Of a stretch of DNA of 64,000 nt, positions 52,706-61,924 are shown in pieces. The translations under genes and the position numbers were made by a program. The first letter of the stretch is position 1; each line of letters starts with the position of its first letter. Below the pieces are notes generated by a model that made no database searches, was not told the origin of the DNA, and saw nothing but the letters and a program-made list of their open reading frames with translations. The stretch is from Desulfuromusa kysingii (lineage in GTDB: Bacteria > Desulfobacterota > Desulfuromonadia > Desulfuromonadales > Geopsychrobacteraceae): positions 310,001-374,000 of the forward strand of contig NZ_FNQN01000003.1 in the NCBI RefSeq assembly GCF_900107645.1. The letters are read 5' to 3'.

Positions 52706-53994
52706 AGACGACTGTCTCTATTGTGACCCTGGGTTGCAAGACCAATCAGTTTGAATCTGCGGCGATGATTGAAAAATTGCAACAGGCAGGTTATCGGCAG
52801 GTTTCTTTTGAGGCTGGTGCAGATCTGGTTATCGTGAATACTTGTACCGTCACCGCAGCAACTGATGCCCAATCTCGCAAATTGATTCGACGAGCCAGAC
52901 GTTTTAACTCGAATACACGCATTGTTGTCACCGGATGCTATGCCCAGATTGATCCCCACAGTTTGAAGCAGATGCCGGGTGTTTCACTGGTTGTTGGCAA
53001 TAATGAAAAAGGTCAACTGCTGGATTATCTTGTCGCTAACAATGACACCGGGCAGATTCAGGTCTCTGATATTCGTGCTAGCAGCGTGATTGAACCTTTA
53101 GTTCTGACTGGATTTGAACAGCGCAGCCGGGCTTTTGTCCAAATTCAGAATGGTTGCGACGCTTTTTGTTCTTACTGCATCATCCCCTATGCCCGTGGCC
53201 GCAGTCGATCGGTTCCTGTCGCGGCGGTTATCAGTCAAATTGAAAGGCTCTGTGCGAATGGTTATCCTGAAATTGTATTAACCGGGATCCATATCGGCCG
53301 CTATGGTCAGGATTTTGTCCCCTGCACCGATTTGTTGACCTTACTGCAAAAGATTGAGAAATCCGACTTCTCTGGGCGGCTCCGGTTGGGATCAATAGAA
53401 CCGACTGAGCTTTCTGAGGAATTATCGCATTACATCGCTCAAGCCGATTGGATTTGCCCCCATTTTCATATTCCTTTGCAAGCAGGAGATGATGAGATTT
53501 TGCGGCGGATGAATCGCCATTATACCACGACCTTCTTTGCTGACTTGTTGGATCGTTTGCGGCAAATCAAACCAGATGCTGCTATTGGTTTGGATGTGAT
53601 TACCGGTTTTCCAGGGGAAACGGATGTGCAGTTTCAGGCCACTTGCCAGTTGTTGCGACAGCTTCCGTTTAGCCATTTGCATGTTTTTCCCTACAGTAAG
53701 CGCGCTGGAACCCTTGCAGCAGAGATGCCAGATCAGGTCCCTGGCGATGTTATGAAAGCACGTGCAGCGCAGTTGCGGCAAATCGGGAGAGAGAAAAATC
53801 GCAACTTCGCGCAACAATTTGTTGGTTCAGAGCTGGAAATTGTTATTGAAGGAGGGGAGGACGATGACTTGCGTAAAGGTCTGTCTCGAAATTATCTCCC
53901 TGTTTGGGTCCCTGCAACCTCTGTTGAACCAGGAGAATTGCTGAAGGTAAGAGTCAGTGGCATGCACAAAGATGGGCTGCTAGGAAGTCCCTAA
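52702..53994 (+). CDS. mtaB: tRNA t6A37 methylthiotransferase
   Basis: 430 residues, a radical SAM methylthiotransferase converting t6A37 to ms2t6A37. UPF0004 cysteines lie in LGCKTN, NTCTVT and TGCYAQ; the radical SAM motif is CDAFCSYCIIPYARGRSRS. The TVTAATDAQSRKLIRRA segment and the ARGRSRS form point to MtaB rather than MiaB or RimO. A TRAM domain ends the protein. It is coupled to mnmA, joining two sulfur-dependent tRNA modifications to the Fe-S gene cluster. No clear terminator follows. Confidence 0.94.
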   Translation: MKTTVSIVTLGCKTNQFESAAMIEKLQQAGYRQVSFEAGADLVIVNTCTVTAATDAQSRKLIRRARRFNSNTRIVVTGCYAQIDPHSLKQMPGVSLVVGNNEKGQLLDYLVANNDTGQIQVSDIRASSVIEPLVLTGFEQRSRAFVQIQNGCDAFCSYCIIPYARGRSRSVPVAAVISQIERLCANGYPEIVLTGIHIGRYGQDFVPCTDLLTLLQKIEKSDFSGRLRLGSIEPTELSEELSHYIAQADWICPHFHIPLQAGDDEILRRMNRHYTTTFFADLLDRLRQIKPDAAIGLDVITGFPGETDVQFQATCQLLRQLPFSHLHVFPYSKRAGTLAAEMPDQVPGDVMKARAAQLRQIGREKNRNFAQQFVGSELEIVIEGGEDDDLRKGLSRNYLPVWVPATSVEPGELLKVRVSGMHKDGLLGSP

Positions 53995-54053
53995 ATTAAT
54001 TCTCCTATCGATGCGGTTAACACGTCATGATATCAGCATGTTGTGTCGGTTGA

Positions 54054-54884
54054 TTAGAACTCCTGCGAATGTCCGAAAACCATGCTGATAATCTCTCTGG
54101 CGGTCTCTTCGACCGATTTGTTGGTCGTGTCGACAATGTGCCACTGTTTATTTTTTTTGGTCAGGTCGTAGACCATTTCCATCTCATCGAAAATACGTCG
54201 CAGGTCCGTGTAAGTACTTTCGGTTTTATAATGTTGTATCCGGGTTCTCCGAATTTTTTGTAGCACCTCCGAATCCATAATCAGACAGACAATCCGGTTT
54301 TGATCAACCTCGAAAACTTCCTTCGGTATTGGAACTTCGGGCATCAACGGAATGTTCACCACTTTGTAGCCTTGTTGGGCAAGCAGGTAAGATGTTGGTG
54401 TCTTGGACGTTCTCGATAATCCCAGAATGATAATGTCAGCTTCAAAGACCTTGTGGACATCCTGACCATCATCGTACTTCATGGTGAATTCAATCGCATC
54501 GATTCGTTCAAAGTATTTACTGTCCACTTTTCTCAGCAGATTGGCGCTCTCCATAGGTTTAACACCGAGATAGGTGGAGAGTTTTTCAATGGGGGGACCG
54601 AGAATATCATGGTAGAAAAGTCCCATCTCTTGGCAGGTTTGATGAACCAGTTCGCGTGTTTCGTGTTTGGCAATGGTAAATGCAACAAACGCATTGACCT
54701 CTTTGGCTTTTTCCAGAATACCTCTGATCCTGGCGGGACTATCAATGCGTGAAAACACTCGCAGAACCGAAGATGGAACATCAAATTGGATCAGACTGGC
54801 CTTCAAGACGTTCATTGCGCTTTGGCCAATACCGTCAGAGATAATAAACACTTTTTTGTGCTCTTGATCGTTTACTTCGCCCAT
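54054..54884 (-). CDS. ppsR: Pyruvate,phosphate dikinase / PEP synthase regulatory protein (DUF299)
   Basis: 276 residues of the bifunctional kinase/pyrophosphorylase family that switches PEP synthetase or pyruvate phosphate dikinase off and on by (de)phosphorylating an active-site threonine. The start IISDGIGQSAMNVLKASL and the P-loop GLSRTSKTPTSYLLA (about 152-167) are characteristic. The target enzyme gene is not in the window, so which dikinase is regulated is open. It converges with mtaB. An inverted repeat lies in its 5' leader. Confidence 0.9.
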   Translation of the reverse strand: MGEVNDQEHKKVFIISDGIGQSAMNVLKASLIQFDVPSSVLRVFSRIDSPARIRGILEKAKEVNAFVAFTIAKHETRELVHQTCQEMGLFYHDILGPPIEKLSTYLGVKPMESANLLRKVDSKYFERIDAIEFTMKYDDGQDVHKVFEADIIILGLSRTSKTPTSYLLAQQGYKVVNIPLMPEVPIPKEVFEVDQNRIVCLIMDSEVLQKIRRTRIQHYKTESTYTDLRRIFDEMEMVYDLTKKNKQWHIVDTTNKSVEETAREIISMVFGHSQEF

Positions 54885-55227
54885 GAGCTTTCACCGTTCG
54901 TGATGTCGAGGAATAGATAATGTTATCGTTCTTGTCGTGATTCTTGCGCAGCTTACATTATTGCGCAAGAGTTATCTTTTTAACAAGTGTCCACACCGGA
55001 ATCGCGATGCATGAATGATGTCGATTAGTTTGATCTGGTTTTTGAACAAGATCGCCACTTTTTTACAATGATAGCGTGTGGAAAAAGAGGACGGTATTAT
55101 GGGTCGATGAAAATGAAATCAATCTCAGAACGTCAGCGGCTCTCTTGTTGTTAAACTTGATAAGAGAGCCGCTTTGTCCTGATCGTCTATATCCTTCTTG
55201 CTCTGCGTAGCGCATCAAGGATCGTCG
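54885..55227. other. 343-bp intergenic region with two inverted repeats
   Basis: TCTTGCGCA (54942-54950) pairs perfectly with 54962-54970 over an 11-nt loop, in the upstream region of ppsR; it may be an operator or leader hairpin. AGCGGCTCTCTT (55135-55146) pairs perfectly with 55162-55173 over a 15-nt loop, downstream of the DUF1858 gene; it lacks a proper T-run on the reverse strand but is the likeliest transcript end. No ORF is convincing here. Confidence 0.6.
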
Positions 55228-55437
55228 TTATGAGTTATCTTTAGAAATAGCTTCATTCAGACCATGGATAAAGCCTTCAATATCTTCAACTTTACGTGAT
55301 TTCAACATTTCACCCAGAGTTGACGGGAAGGCGCCTGCACAGGAAAAAGGGCTGACTTTGTTCATAATGAAATAACTGACGCATTGCGGATAAGCATCAA
55401 GTATATCCTCCACCAATGTCTCTTTTGATATTTGCAT
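55228..55437 (-). CDS. DUF1858-domain small protein
   Basis: 69 residues with the DUF1858 pattern: VEDILDAYPQCVSYFIMNKVSPFSCAG, then TLGEML and an end helix. Such domains are found alone or fused to ScdA/RIC-like proteins and hybrid-cluster-type enzymes, but have no assigned function. Cysteines 19 and 33 are present; the usual CxxC of the family appears as SCAG. AAGGAAA precedes the ATG. It lies about 100 nt after the aldehyde dehydrogenase on the same strand, with a perfect 11-bp hairpin between. Confidence 0.75.
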   Translation of the reverse strand: MQISKETLVEDILDAYPQCVSYFIMNKVSPFSCAGAFPSTLGEMLKSRKVEDIEGFIHGLNEAISKDNS

Positions 55438-55486
55438 TACGTTTCCTTAACCTTTTTTCGTGATTATCTCGAAAATGAGATATCGC

Positions 55487-55520
55487 GCATGCTCGAAACT
55501 ATTTCCTGCTTCGAGCATGC
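55487..55520 (-). terminator. Hairpin between aldehyde dehydrogenase and DUF1858 genes
   Basis: GCATGCTCGAA (55487-55497) pairs perfectly with 55510-55520 over a 12-nt loop, 16 nt past the aldehyde dehydrogenase stop. No T-run follows directly on the reverse strand, so it could be a terminator, an attenuator or an mRNA-stabilising element. Confidence 0.5.
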
Positions 55521-55535
55521 AACTTCAATCAACCT

Positions 55536-57011
55536 TTAGTAGAGCCCGATTTTATCTTCCGTCATACTGATATAAATATTTTTAGTTTGGGTGTAATGCT
55601 CAAGCATCATTTTGTGAGTTTCACGTCCAATCCCGGACTTTTTGTAGCCGCCGAAAGGAGTGTGAGCCGGCAGTTGATTGTAGGTGTTGACCCACATACG
55701 ACCAGTTTGAACCGCACGGGCGACACGCAGAGCTCGGTTGATATCCTTAGTCCAGACTGCACCCGCAAGGCCATAATCGCTATCATTGGCCATATTGATG
55801 ACTTCTTCTTCATCTTTAAACTTGATAACACAGACAACGGGGCCGAAAATTTCTTCCTGGGCGATACGCATATCATTGTTGACATCAGCGAACAGCGTTG
55901 GCTCCATAAAATATCCTTTACCGAGTTCGCCTGTCGTTATTCTCTTACCACCAGTAACCAGTCTAGCCCCTTCCTGCTTGCCAACTTCGACATAGGCAAG
56001 AATTTTGTTCAACTGGACTTCATCAATCTGGGCTCCCATCATTGTGCCGTCTGCCCATGGGAGGTTGACTTTGACTTTTTTGAAGGCTTCTGCCATCGCT
56101 TCGACAAATTTGTCATAGATTGATTCTTGCACAAAAACTCGAGAACCAGCACAACAGACCTGACCTTGGTTCAGAAGGATGCCGAGCTGAGTTCCTTCAA
56201 TGGCTTTCTCCCAAGGACAATCCTCAAAATAGATATTAGCCGATTTGCCACCGAGTTCCAGAGTTGCAGGGATCAGTTTTTTAGCTGCTGCATCGGCAAT
56301 GTTGTAGCCGACTTCAGTAGAACCGGTGAATGCAAGTTTGGAGAAACCTTCATGTTCCAAAACAAAGTTGCCGGTACTTGAACCTTTCCCGGTCACGACA
56401 TTGACAACTCCTGGAGGCAGAACCGTATCCAGAAGCTTTGCGAATTCTAACAGGCTAAGTGACGTCGTCGATGATGGTTTTAAGACGACGCAGTTACCAG
56501 CTGCAAGGGCAGGGGCAATTTTCCAGGCCGCCATGAGAAGTGGGAAGTTCCACGGAATAATCTGGCCAATAACGCCGATTGGTTCCCGCAGGATGATGCT
56601 CATGGTGTTTTTATCGATCATCACCGCTTGCCCTTCCTGGGCACGGATGACGCCAGCGAAATAGCGGAAATGGTCACTGGCCAAGGGGACGTCTACAGCG
56701 GTTGTTTCACGGAGTGGCTTACCGTTGTCGATCGATTCGATCATGGCCAGTTTTTCAGCATTTTCGTCGATAAGATCTGCAATCTTTAGCAAAATGATGG
56801 AGCGATCTTGAGGGCTTATGTCTTTCCACTCAGGAAAGGCTTTCCATGCTGCTTTAACCGCATCATCAACGTCTTGCTTGGTTGCGTTGGCACAGGTAGC
56901 CAGTAGTTTCCCGTCGGCCGGACAATGAGCTTCAAAGGTTTTACCATCTGAAGCGTCGACCCATTTTCCGTCAATGTAGAGTTTGTACTGCTTGTCGATT
57001 TGATTCCTCAT
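55536..57011 (-). CDS. NAD(P)-dependent aldehyde dehydrogenase
   Basis: 491 residues of the ALDH superfamily, oxidising an aldehyde to its acid. Oxyanion Asn155 (PWNFP), general-base Glu252 (ELGGKSANI) and nucleophile Cys286 (NQGQVCCAGSR) are all in place, as is the GSTEVG turn. The form resembles AldB/AcoD and betaine-aldehyde types; acetaldehyde from ethanol or acetoin breakdown would fit the AcoR-like regulator next to it, but this is inference. A consensus -24/-12 promoter lies 84 nt upstream and the sigma-54 activator gene directly before that. GGAGAG precedes the ATG. Confidence 0.95.
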   Translation of the reverse strand: MRNQIDKQYKLYIDGKWVDASDGKTFEAHCPADGKLLATCANATKQDVDDAVKAAWKAFPEWKDISPQDRSIILLKIADLIDENAEKLAMIESIDNGKPLRETTAVDVPLASDHFRYFAGVIRAQEGQAVMIDKNTMSIILREPIGVIGQIIPWNFPLLMAAWKIAPALAAGNCVVLKPSSTTSLSLLEFAKLLDTVLPPGVVNVVTGKGSSTGNFVLEHEGFSKLAFTGSTEVGYNIADAAAKKLIPATLELGGKSANIYFEDCPWEKAIEGTQLGILLNQGQVCCAGSRVFVQESIYDKFVEAMAEAFKKVKVNLPWADGTMMGAQIDEVQLNKILAYVEVGKQEGARLVTGGKRITTGELGKGYFMEPTLFADVNNDMRIAQEEIFGPVVCVIKFKDEEEVINMANDSDYGLAGAVWTKDINRALRVARAVQTGRMWVNTYNQLPAHTPFGGYKKSGIGRETHKMMLEHYTQTKNIYISMTEDKIGLY

Positions 57012-57094
57012 GTGACTCTCCGTTCTCGTTGTGGGCTAATCACAGCCCGGTTTTAATATGAACGCTAAGATACACTTATTATAACAAATCAATA

Positions 57095-57109
57095 GCAACC
57101 TGCATGCCA
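57095..57109 (-). promoter_or_regulatory. Sigma-54 (-24/-12) promoter of the aldehyde dehydrogenase gene
   Basis: On the reverse strand TGGCATG-CAGG-TTGC, followed by T, fits the RpoN consensus TGGCACG-N4-TTGCW with one mismatch and the required GG/GC spacing. It ends 83 nt before the aldehyde dehydrogenase ATG. The activator encoded next door retains an intact GAFTGA loop. Confidence 0.8.
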
Positions 57110-57211
57110 GAAGCGGAAAAATTTGACAGCTAGTTGTAAGCTGATGTTGTCGCGGGATTTTTCTTGTAGAAGAGGACGATGGTTTTAATATTAGGAATGA
57201 TGGAAATGAGG

Positions 57212-57327
57212 ACAGATGTTATATCGAATGAACAGTTGTCACATAAATATTACAATTTGAGTATGTCATATTTTACTCTTTGTGATCACCAATCTGTGAG
57301 TCAAAAATAGTCGCTGACAGCTGTCAC
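57212..57327 (-). promoter_or_regulatory. Candidate upstream activator sites (three ACAGnTGT elements)
   Basis: ACAGTTGTCAC at 57232-57242 and ACAGCTGTCAC at 57317-57327 differ by one base and lie 85 nt apart; the second is part of a perfect palindrome TGACAGCTGTCA (57315-57326). A weaker copy, ACAGATGTTAT, is at 57212-57222. They sit roughly 100-220 nt upstream of the -24/-12 promoter, the normal distance for sigma-54 enhancers. The binding protein is inferred to be the adjacent Fis-type activator. This accounts for the otherwise empty 57012-57358 gap. Confidence 0.55.
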
Positions 57328-57358
57328 GACCAGCTTCGAAGTCAAGGAAACTTTGCAG

Positions 57359-59365
57359 TTAGTCGAAACGGTAATCTTTTGAGATCCCGTACTGATTGAT
57401 TTTGCGGTAGAGGGTATTGCGTGAAACCTCCATAATCCTGGCAATTTGACTGATATTTCCTTGGTATTGTTGCAGCAGTTCGAGGATGATGCGACGTTCG
57501 TTGACAGCGACCCTCTGTTTCAAGGTTTTCCCCCGGTTCTTTTCCATGTGCAAATGTGAGGTTTGGAAGATTTTCTCTGGTTGTGGCGACGTTATCTCTA
57601 CGGGTAAATGGTCTGTTGTGATAATTTTGCAGTTGGCTGCGTTGATCATCTTCTCCACAACGTTTTCCAACTCGCGGACGTTGCCGGGCCAGTTGTAATT
57701 TTGCAGCTTGTTTAAAACATCCGCCTCTACTTTTTGAATTTTGCAATTCAGCTTCCCCCCGATTTTATCGAGAAAGTGGGTAAAGAGAATGCGGATATCA
57801 TCCTCTCGCTCACGCAGTGGAGGGACGTGGACCTGAATGACATTGAGACGATAGTATAAGTCTTGGCGAAAGTTTCCTTTATCCACCTCCCTCAAAAGGT
57901 TTTTGTTGGTCGCACAGATAATTCTAGCATCGACTGGAATAACCTGTTCTCCACCGACACGAATGATTTTCATTTCCTGGATAACCCGGAGCAATGATGC
58001 TTGTTGGTCCAGAGGCATATCACCGATTTCATCAAGAAAGAGGGTTCCTCCCGATGCCATTTCAAAGCGACCTGGTCGCCCTTTAGAACTGGCTCCAGTG
58101 AAAGCCCCGGGGACATAACCAAAAAGTTCGCTCGCAATCAAGTCTCGTGGTAGCGCTGCACAATTTAAGGCAAGAAAAGGGCCATTTTTACGTGAGCTTA
58201 GATTGTGGATAGCCTGAGCCAGAAGTTCTTTCCCGGTACCACTTTCACCTTGGATCACCACATGGCTATTGCTTAAGGCTGCCTGTTTCGCTGCGTTAAC
58301 CGTCCGATTGAGCTTGTCACTTTGACCGATGAGGCTGTCGAAGGTGAAAGTTGCTCGTGCCCCACCCAGGTGGTTAGCCAGTTTTTTCATTTTATTGATC
58401 GGGTTGAAAAAAATAACCTCTTCGCCAAAGGCGCCTGTTTGGTCAAGAAATTGTTTCACTGTCACCAGCGCATGTAGTCGCCCAAAGGATGTATCCAGCA
58501 TGACTTCCATCTCTTTGCAGGCTTTTCCTTCGCGCACAATTTTACTGATGTTGGTGTCTTTGCCGAGGAGATCTTCAACTGTCGATCCAATAATATTGTC
58601 GCCGAACAGTTTCTTTGCGCTGGGGTTGATCTGAGTGATCTTCCTTTGCTTGTTCACAATAATTGCGCCGTCAGATATGGTTTGGAAGATGTTGTTGAGT
58701 TGGCCGTTGAGAACTGAGAGCTCTCGATTGCGATGTTGCACTCGCATCTGTTCATGAATCGCTTCGGCAGAAGCGGCAACCATACCAAGGGTATGCTGAT
58801 GCGCGGTATGCGAAGGACCGGACATTTGCAGCACCCCGATGAGATCTCCTGTTTCAGAGAAAAATGGAGCGGCGGAGCAGGTCCAGGAGTGAAGTTTCTG
58901 GCAAAAATGTTCCTGTCCCGATACTTGAAACGGTTTCCCTAAGGTTAATGCGGTGCCGATACCATTTGTCCCGGCAGCCTCTTCTATCCAACAAGCGCCA
59001 CGAATCAGATTGACTTTCTCCGCATCACTTAACGTATCAGGATCTCCGAGAATTTCCATGATGTAGCCCCGTTCATCGGCAAAAAATAGGATGAACCCTG
59101 AACCTTTGACTAAATCATAAAGATTGCCCATGAAGTGGCGTATAATATCAATTTGTGTTTTGCGGGCTTGCAGGAGTTCCCCAATCTCTTCCTCAGTGAG
59201 CAATTCGTGACTGACGCCGTCATATGGATCGATGTTAGCTTCGCGACAACGTTGCCAGGAAGAGTAGATTTCAGGACGTAACGTATTATCAGGTATACGT
59301 CCGGAGACAATGAATTCACGCCAGATCTTTGCTTTATCGTCTATGTTGTCGTCTGTCAGTGGCAT
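57359..59365 (-). CDS. AcoR-like sigma-54-dependent transcriptional activator
   Basis: 668 residues. An N-terminal GAF region (about 70-200; FFADERGYIMEILGD, NGIGTALTLGKPFQVSGQEHFCQ) gives the AcoR signature. A PAS domain (about 215-320; LNNIFQTISDGAIIVNKQRKITQINPSA) is followed by the AAA+ domain (about 335-570) with GESGTGKE, an intact GAFTGA and a Walker B FLDEIGDM. A Fis-type helix-turn-helix ends the protein (QGNISQIARIMEVSRNTLYRKINQYGI). AcoR-type proteins sense small metabolites such as acetoin or acetaldehyde. The tandem gene downstream is an aldehyde dehydrogenase with a sigma-54 promoter, the probable target. Confidence 0.93.
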   Translation of the reverse strand: MPLTDDNIDDKAKIWREFIVSGRIPDNTLRPEIYSSWQRCREANIDPYDGVSHELLTEEEIGELLQARKTQIDIIRHFMGNLYDLVKGSGFILFFADERGYIMEILGDPDTLSDAEKVNLIRGACWIEEAAGTNGIGTALTLGKPFQVSGQEHFCQKLHSWTCSAAPFFSETGDLIGVLQMSGPSHTAHQHTLGMVAASAEAIHEQMRVQHRNRELSVLNGQLNNIFQTISDGAIIVNKQRKITQINPSAKKLFGDNIIGSTVEDLLGKDTNISKIVREGKACKEMEVMLDTSFGRLHALVTVKQFLDQTGAFGEEVIFFNPINKMKKLANHLGGARATFTFDSLIGQSDKLNRTVNAAKQAALSNSHVVIQGESGTGKELLAQAIHNLSSRKNGPFLALNCAALPRDLIASELFGYVPGAFTGASSKGRPGRFEMASGGTLFLDEIGDMPLDQQASLLRVIQEMKIIRVGGEQVIPVDARIICATNKNLLREVDKGNFRQDLYYRLNVIQVHVPPLREREDDIRILFTHFLDKIGGKLNCKIQKVEADVLNKLQNYNWPGNVRELENVVEKMINAANCKIITTDHLPVEITSPQPEKIFQTSHLHMEKNRGKTLKQRVAVNERRIILELLQQYQGNISQIARIMEVSRNTLYRKINQYGISKDYRFD

Positions 59366-59522
59366 GATGCATCCTTATGAAAGCTGCTTGGTCCCGCATT
59401 TGGGGCGAAAATATCGGGGAGCGCTTTTATGCAAAGCAAAAAGACTTCCTCTGTCCATCTTGATAAATAAAGCTGCTGAGATCGATATGAATCGTCCGTT
59501 GAGTTTGAAATAACAGTTCAGT

Positions 59523-60404
59523 TCAGACCTTCCTTAATGCAAGTCCAGTATTCGCAGCAAAGATAAGTAGCGCACCGCACCAGCCTGAAATTGTCAATGA
59601 CGGTCCGGCCACAAGAATGGGACCGAGGATAGCTGCCAACAATATTCTACTAGAGGATATGATTGAGCCTTCAACTGCGGTAACAAACAAAAAGCCGTAA
59701 GTGATCAGATATTGACCGAGAACGCCGGCAACGGAACAACTGAACAAGAAGAAGAATTCTTTTGTGTTGGGGATAAAGATACTGTCATGAAAAAAAATCA
59801 GCATCAACGTTGTCCCCAAACCAAACATGAAAAACAGGATCGTTTGTGAGTCATGGTAGCGCCTGCTGATGTTGAGGTAAATGATTGCGATTGCCGCTGT
59901 GATTCCAGAACAAAGGCCCCAAAGGTTGCCCAGATCTGGGGTTATTTTTCCAGGTGAAAGCACCAGCCACACACCGCAGAACGCAATTGCCACTATCAGC
60001 AGAGAGAGTAGGTCACGCTGCCCGCGCAGAAAAAACCAGGAGAATATCGCCACAAAGAGGGGATAGGTCATGTTGAGGATATTCGCTTCGGCGACAGATC
60101 CCAATTCGACGGCTTTATAGAAGCAGAACACCGCAACAGTATTAGCCAGCGTTCTGCCGATGAGGTAGTGATATTTGCGCGGGTGTAAACGTTTATTTTG
60201 GAAAGCCATGGTGATGCAAACGATGATGAAGCCGAGAAAAAGTCGGGCAAATACAAAGTAAGCGGATTCAATTGTTACGTAAGGTTCAGCCCAGCGAATG
60301 ATGAGGGTTGCCAGATAAAAAAAGAATGCAGAGCCGAAAACCGCAAGCCAGCCAAGAGTTTTGCGGGATGTCTCAGAATAAAAGTTGGGTAATTGGTTGT
60401 TCAT
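59523..60404 (-). CDS. EamA/DMT-superfamily transporter
   Basis: 293 residues with ten predicted membrane spans in two EamA repeats (about 17-145 and 160-290). Typical segments are VFARLFLGFIIVCITMAFQ, ANTVAVFCFYKAVELGSVAEANILNMTYPLFVAIF and GVLGQYLITYGFLFVTAVEGSII. Members export amino acids, nucleosides or other metabolites; the substrate cannot be read here. It lies alone between the activator gene and the UMF1-type carrier, all on the reverse strand with gaps of 138-157 nt. Confidence 0.87.
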   Translation of the reverse strand: MNNQLPNFYSETSRKTLGWLAVFGSAFFFYLATLIIRWAEPYVTIESAYFVFARLFLGFIIVCITMAFQNKRLHPRKYHYLIGRTLANTVAVFCFYKAVELGSVAEANILNMTYPLFVAIFSWFFLRGQRDLLSLLIVAIAFCGVWLVLSPGKITPDLGNLWGLCSGITAAIAIIYLNISRRYHDSQTILFFMFGLGTTLMLIFFHDSIFIPNTKEFFFLFSCSVAGVLGQYLITYGFLFVTAVEGSIISSSRILLAAILGPILVAGPSLTISGWCGALLIFAANTGLALRKV

Positions 60405-60542
60405 ATCTCATCACATGGTAGCAAAAGTTGTAAGATGCATCTGTTGAGCACGGATTATTTATAACCTGCTTTCTGAGCCTAAACCAGTCACTTTTATTCT
60501 GGTTGTTATCACTCAAATGGAAACCTGACTACTGAATCAACA

Positions 60543-61835
60543 TCATCCGCTGTTAGCCACGGCTTGCCCCCGCTTCACATTAACCCGCAGCAGTAAAATC
60601 CCGCCAATGATAAAAAAGATGCTCAGTGCTAGAATTGAATGGCGGGAGCTACCACTCAGATCTGCGATCAAAGCGAACAGGAGCGGTCCAAAAATAGCGG
60701 CAAATCTGGAGCTAATGGAAAAAAAGCTAAAGAATTCAGCACTCTTTTGTTTTGGTACCATGCTGGAGAAGAGAGATCGACTCAAGGCTTGACTCCCTCC
60801 GAGAATGAGGGCAATCACAGCACCGAGAATCCAGAATTCATAGGGGGTTGTCATTCTATATGCGAAAAAACAGACCAACACAAAGATAATCAGACTAAAA
60901 AAAATGGCTCGGGCAGTGCCGGTCTTTTCTCCGATACGGGCAAAAAGTAAAGCTCCTGGCATCGCCAGAAACTGAATCATCAAAAAACACCCAATAATGG
61001 TTCCTTGTCCCAGCTGAAGTTCTTCTCGGGCGTAGATTGCCGAAACGGTGATGACAGTCTGGATGCCGTCGTTGTAGCAAAGGAACGCAACAAGAAAAAC
61101 TGTAAGATCGCGATAATCAAGGAGTTGTTTGAACTGTTGAAAGTAACCACGCAGGCTAAAACGGTACCCTGGTTGCAACCGTTTTGTGGTCGGAGGCAAA
61201 TAAATGAACGTTGGGATGGCAAAGATAAACCACCAGCTCGCCGTCAGTAAAAAGCCAAAACGGGTTGCTGCCCCCGGATCAGGAAAGCCGAAAAAATCAA
61301 AATTGAGAATCAGCAGAAAATCTAAAGCTAATAAAATTCCTCCCCCAATATAACCAAAGGCAAATCCGCGTGCAGACAGTTTGTCGACTTGATCGATTGG
61401 TGCTAGAAAGGGGAGGTGGGCGTTGTAGAAGATATTGGCCCCGGCAAAGGCGATGTTGCCGAGGATAAACAACAGCGAAGTCGTCAGATAATTATTGGTG
61501 GTTATTGCAAGTAACGCTGTGGCTAGGCAGCCAAGCAACCAGAACAGTATCATCAAGCGCTTATGCCAGGCATTTCGGTCCGCAAGAGCGCCTAAGATAG
61601 GTGCGGCAACAGCTAAAATCAGCATGGATATTGAAACGTTGTAACCCCAAATACTGGCGGCTGAAAATCTATGATTGCTTATGAACGGGAGGATCGCGCC
61701 ATTTTCCGGGACCAGAGAGACAAAGTACACCGGAAGAACAGCGGCAAGAACAACTGTAGCGAAGGCAGAGTTTGCCCAATCGTAAAGGCACCATCCAAAG
61801 CGAGATTTGCGCAGCTGATGAGTCAAAGTGAGCAT
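60543..61835 (-). CDS. UMF1-family MFS transporter (Atg22-like)
   Basis: 430 residues and about 12 spans. The family's start WCLYDWANSAFATVVLAAVLPVYF is clear, as are VAAPILGALADRNAWHKR and GGSQALSRSLFSSMVPKQKSAEFFSFF. Bacterial UMF1 members are related to the yeast vacuolar effluxer Atg22 and have no firm substrate; amino-acid export is a guess from that relation. AAGAAGG stands unusually close to the ATG, so initiation may be weak or a slightly later start used. Confidence 0.87.
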   Translation of the reverse strand: MLTLTHQLRKSRFGWCLYDWANSAFATVVLAAVLPVYFVSLVPENGAILPFISNHRFSAASIWGYNVSISMLILAVAAPILGALADRNAWHKRLMILFWLLGCLATALLAITTNNYLTTSLLFILGNIAFAGANIFYNAHLPFLAPIDQVDKLSARGFAFGYIGGGILLALDFLLILNFDFFGFPDPGAATRFGFLLTASWWFIFAIPTFIYLPPTTKRLQPGYRFSLRGYFQQFKQLLDYRDLTVFLVAFLCYNDGIQTVITVSAIYAREELQLGQGTIIGCFLMIQFLAMPGALLFARIGEKTGTARAIFFSLIIFVLVCFFAYRMTTPYEFWILGAVIALILGGSQALSRSLFSSMVPKQKSAEFFSFFSISSRFAAIFGPLLFALIADLSGSSRHSILALSIFFIIGGILLLRVNVKRGQAVANSG

Positions 61836-61924
61836 CCTTCTTCAAGCCATATAGAGAGAACTTTGAGTGTAACAAATTACCCAGTCTGTATGTAGTGAGT
61901 GATATTGCAGTGAGTAAATAAATA

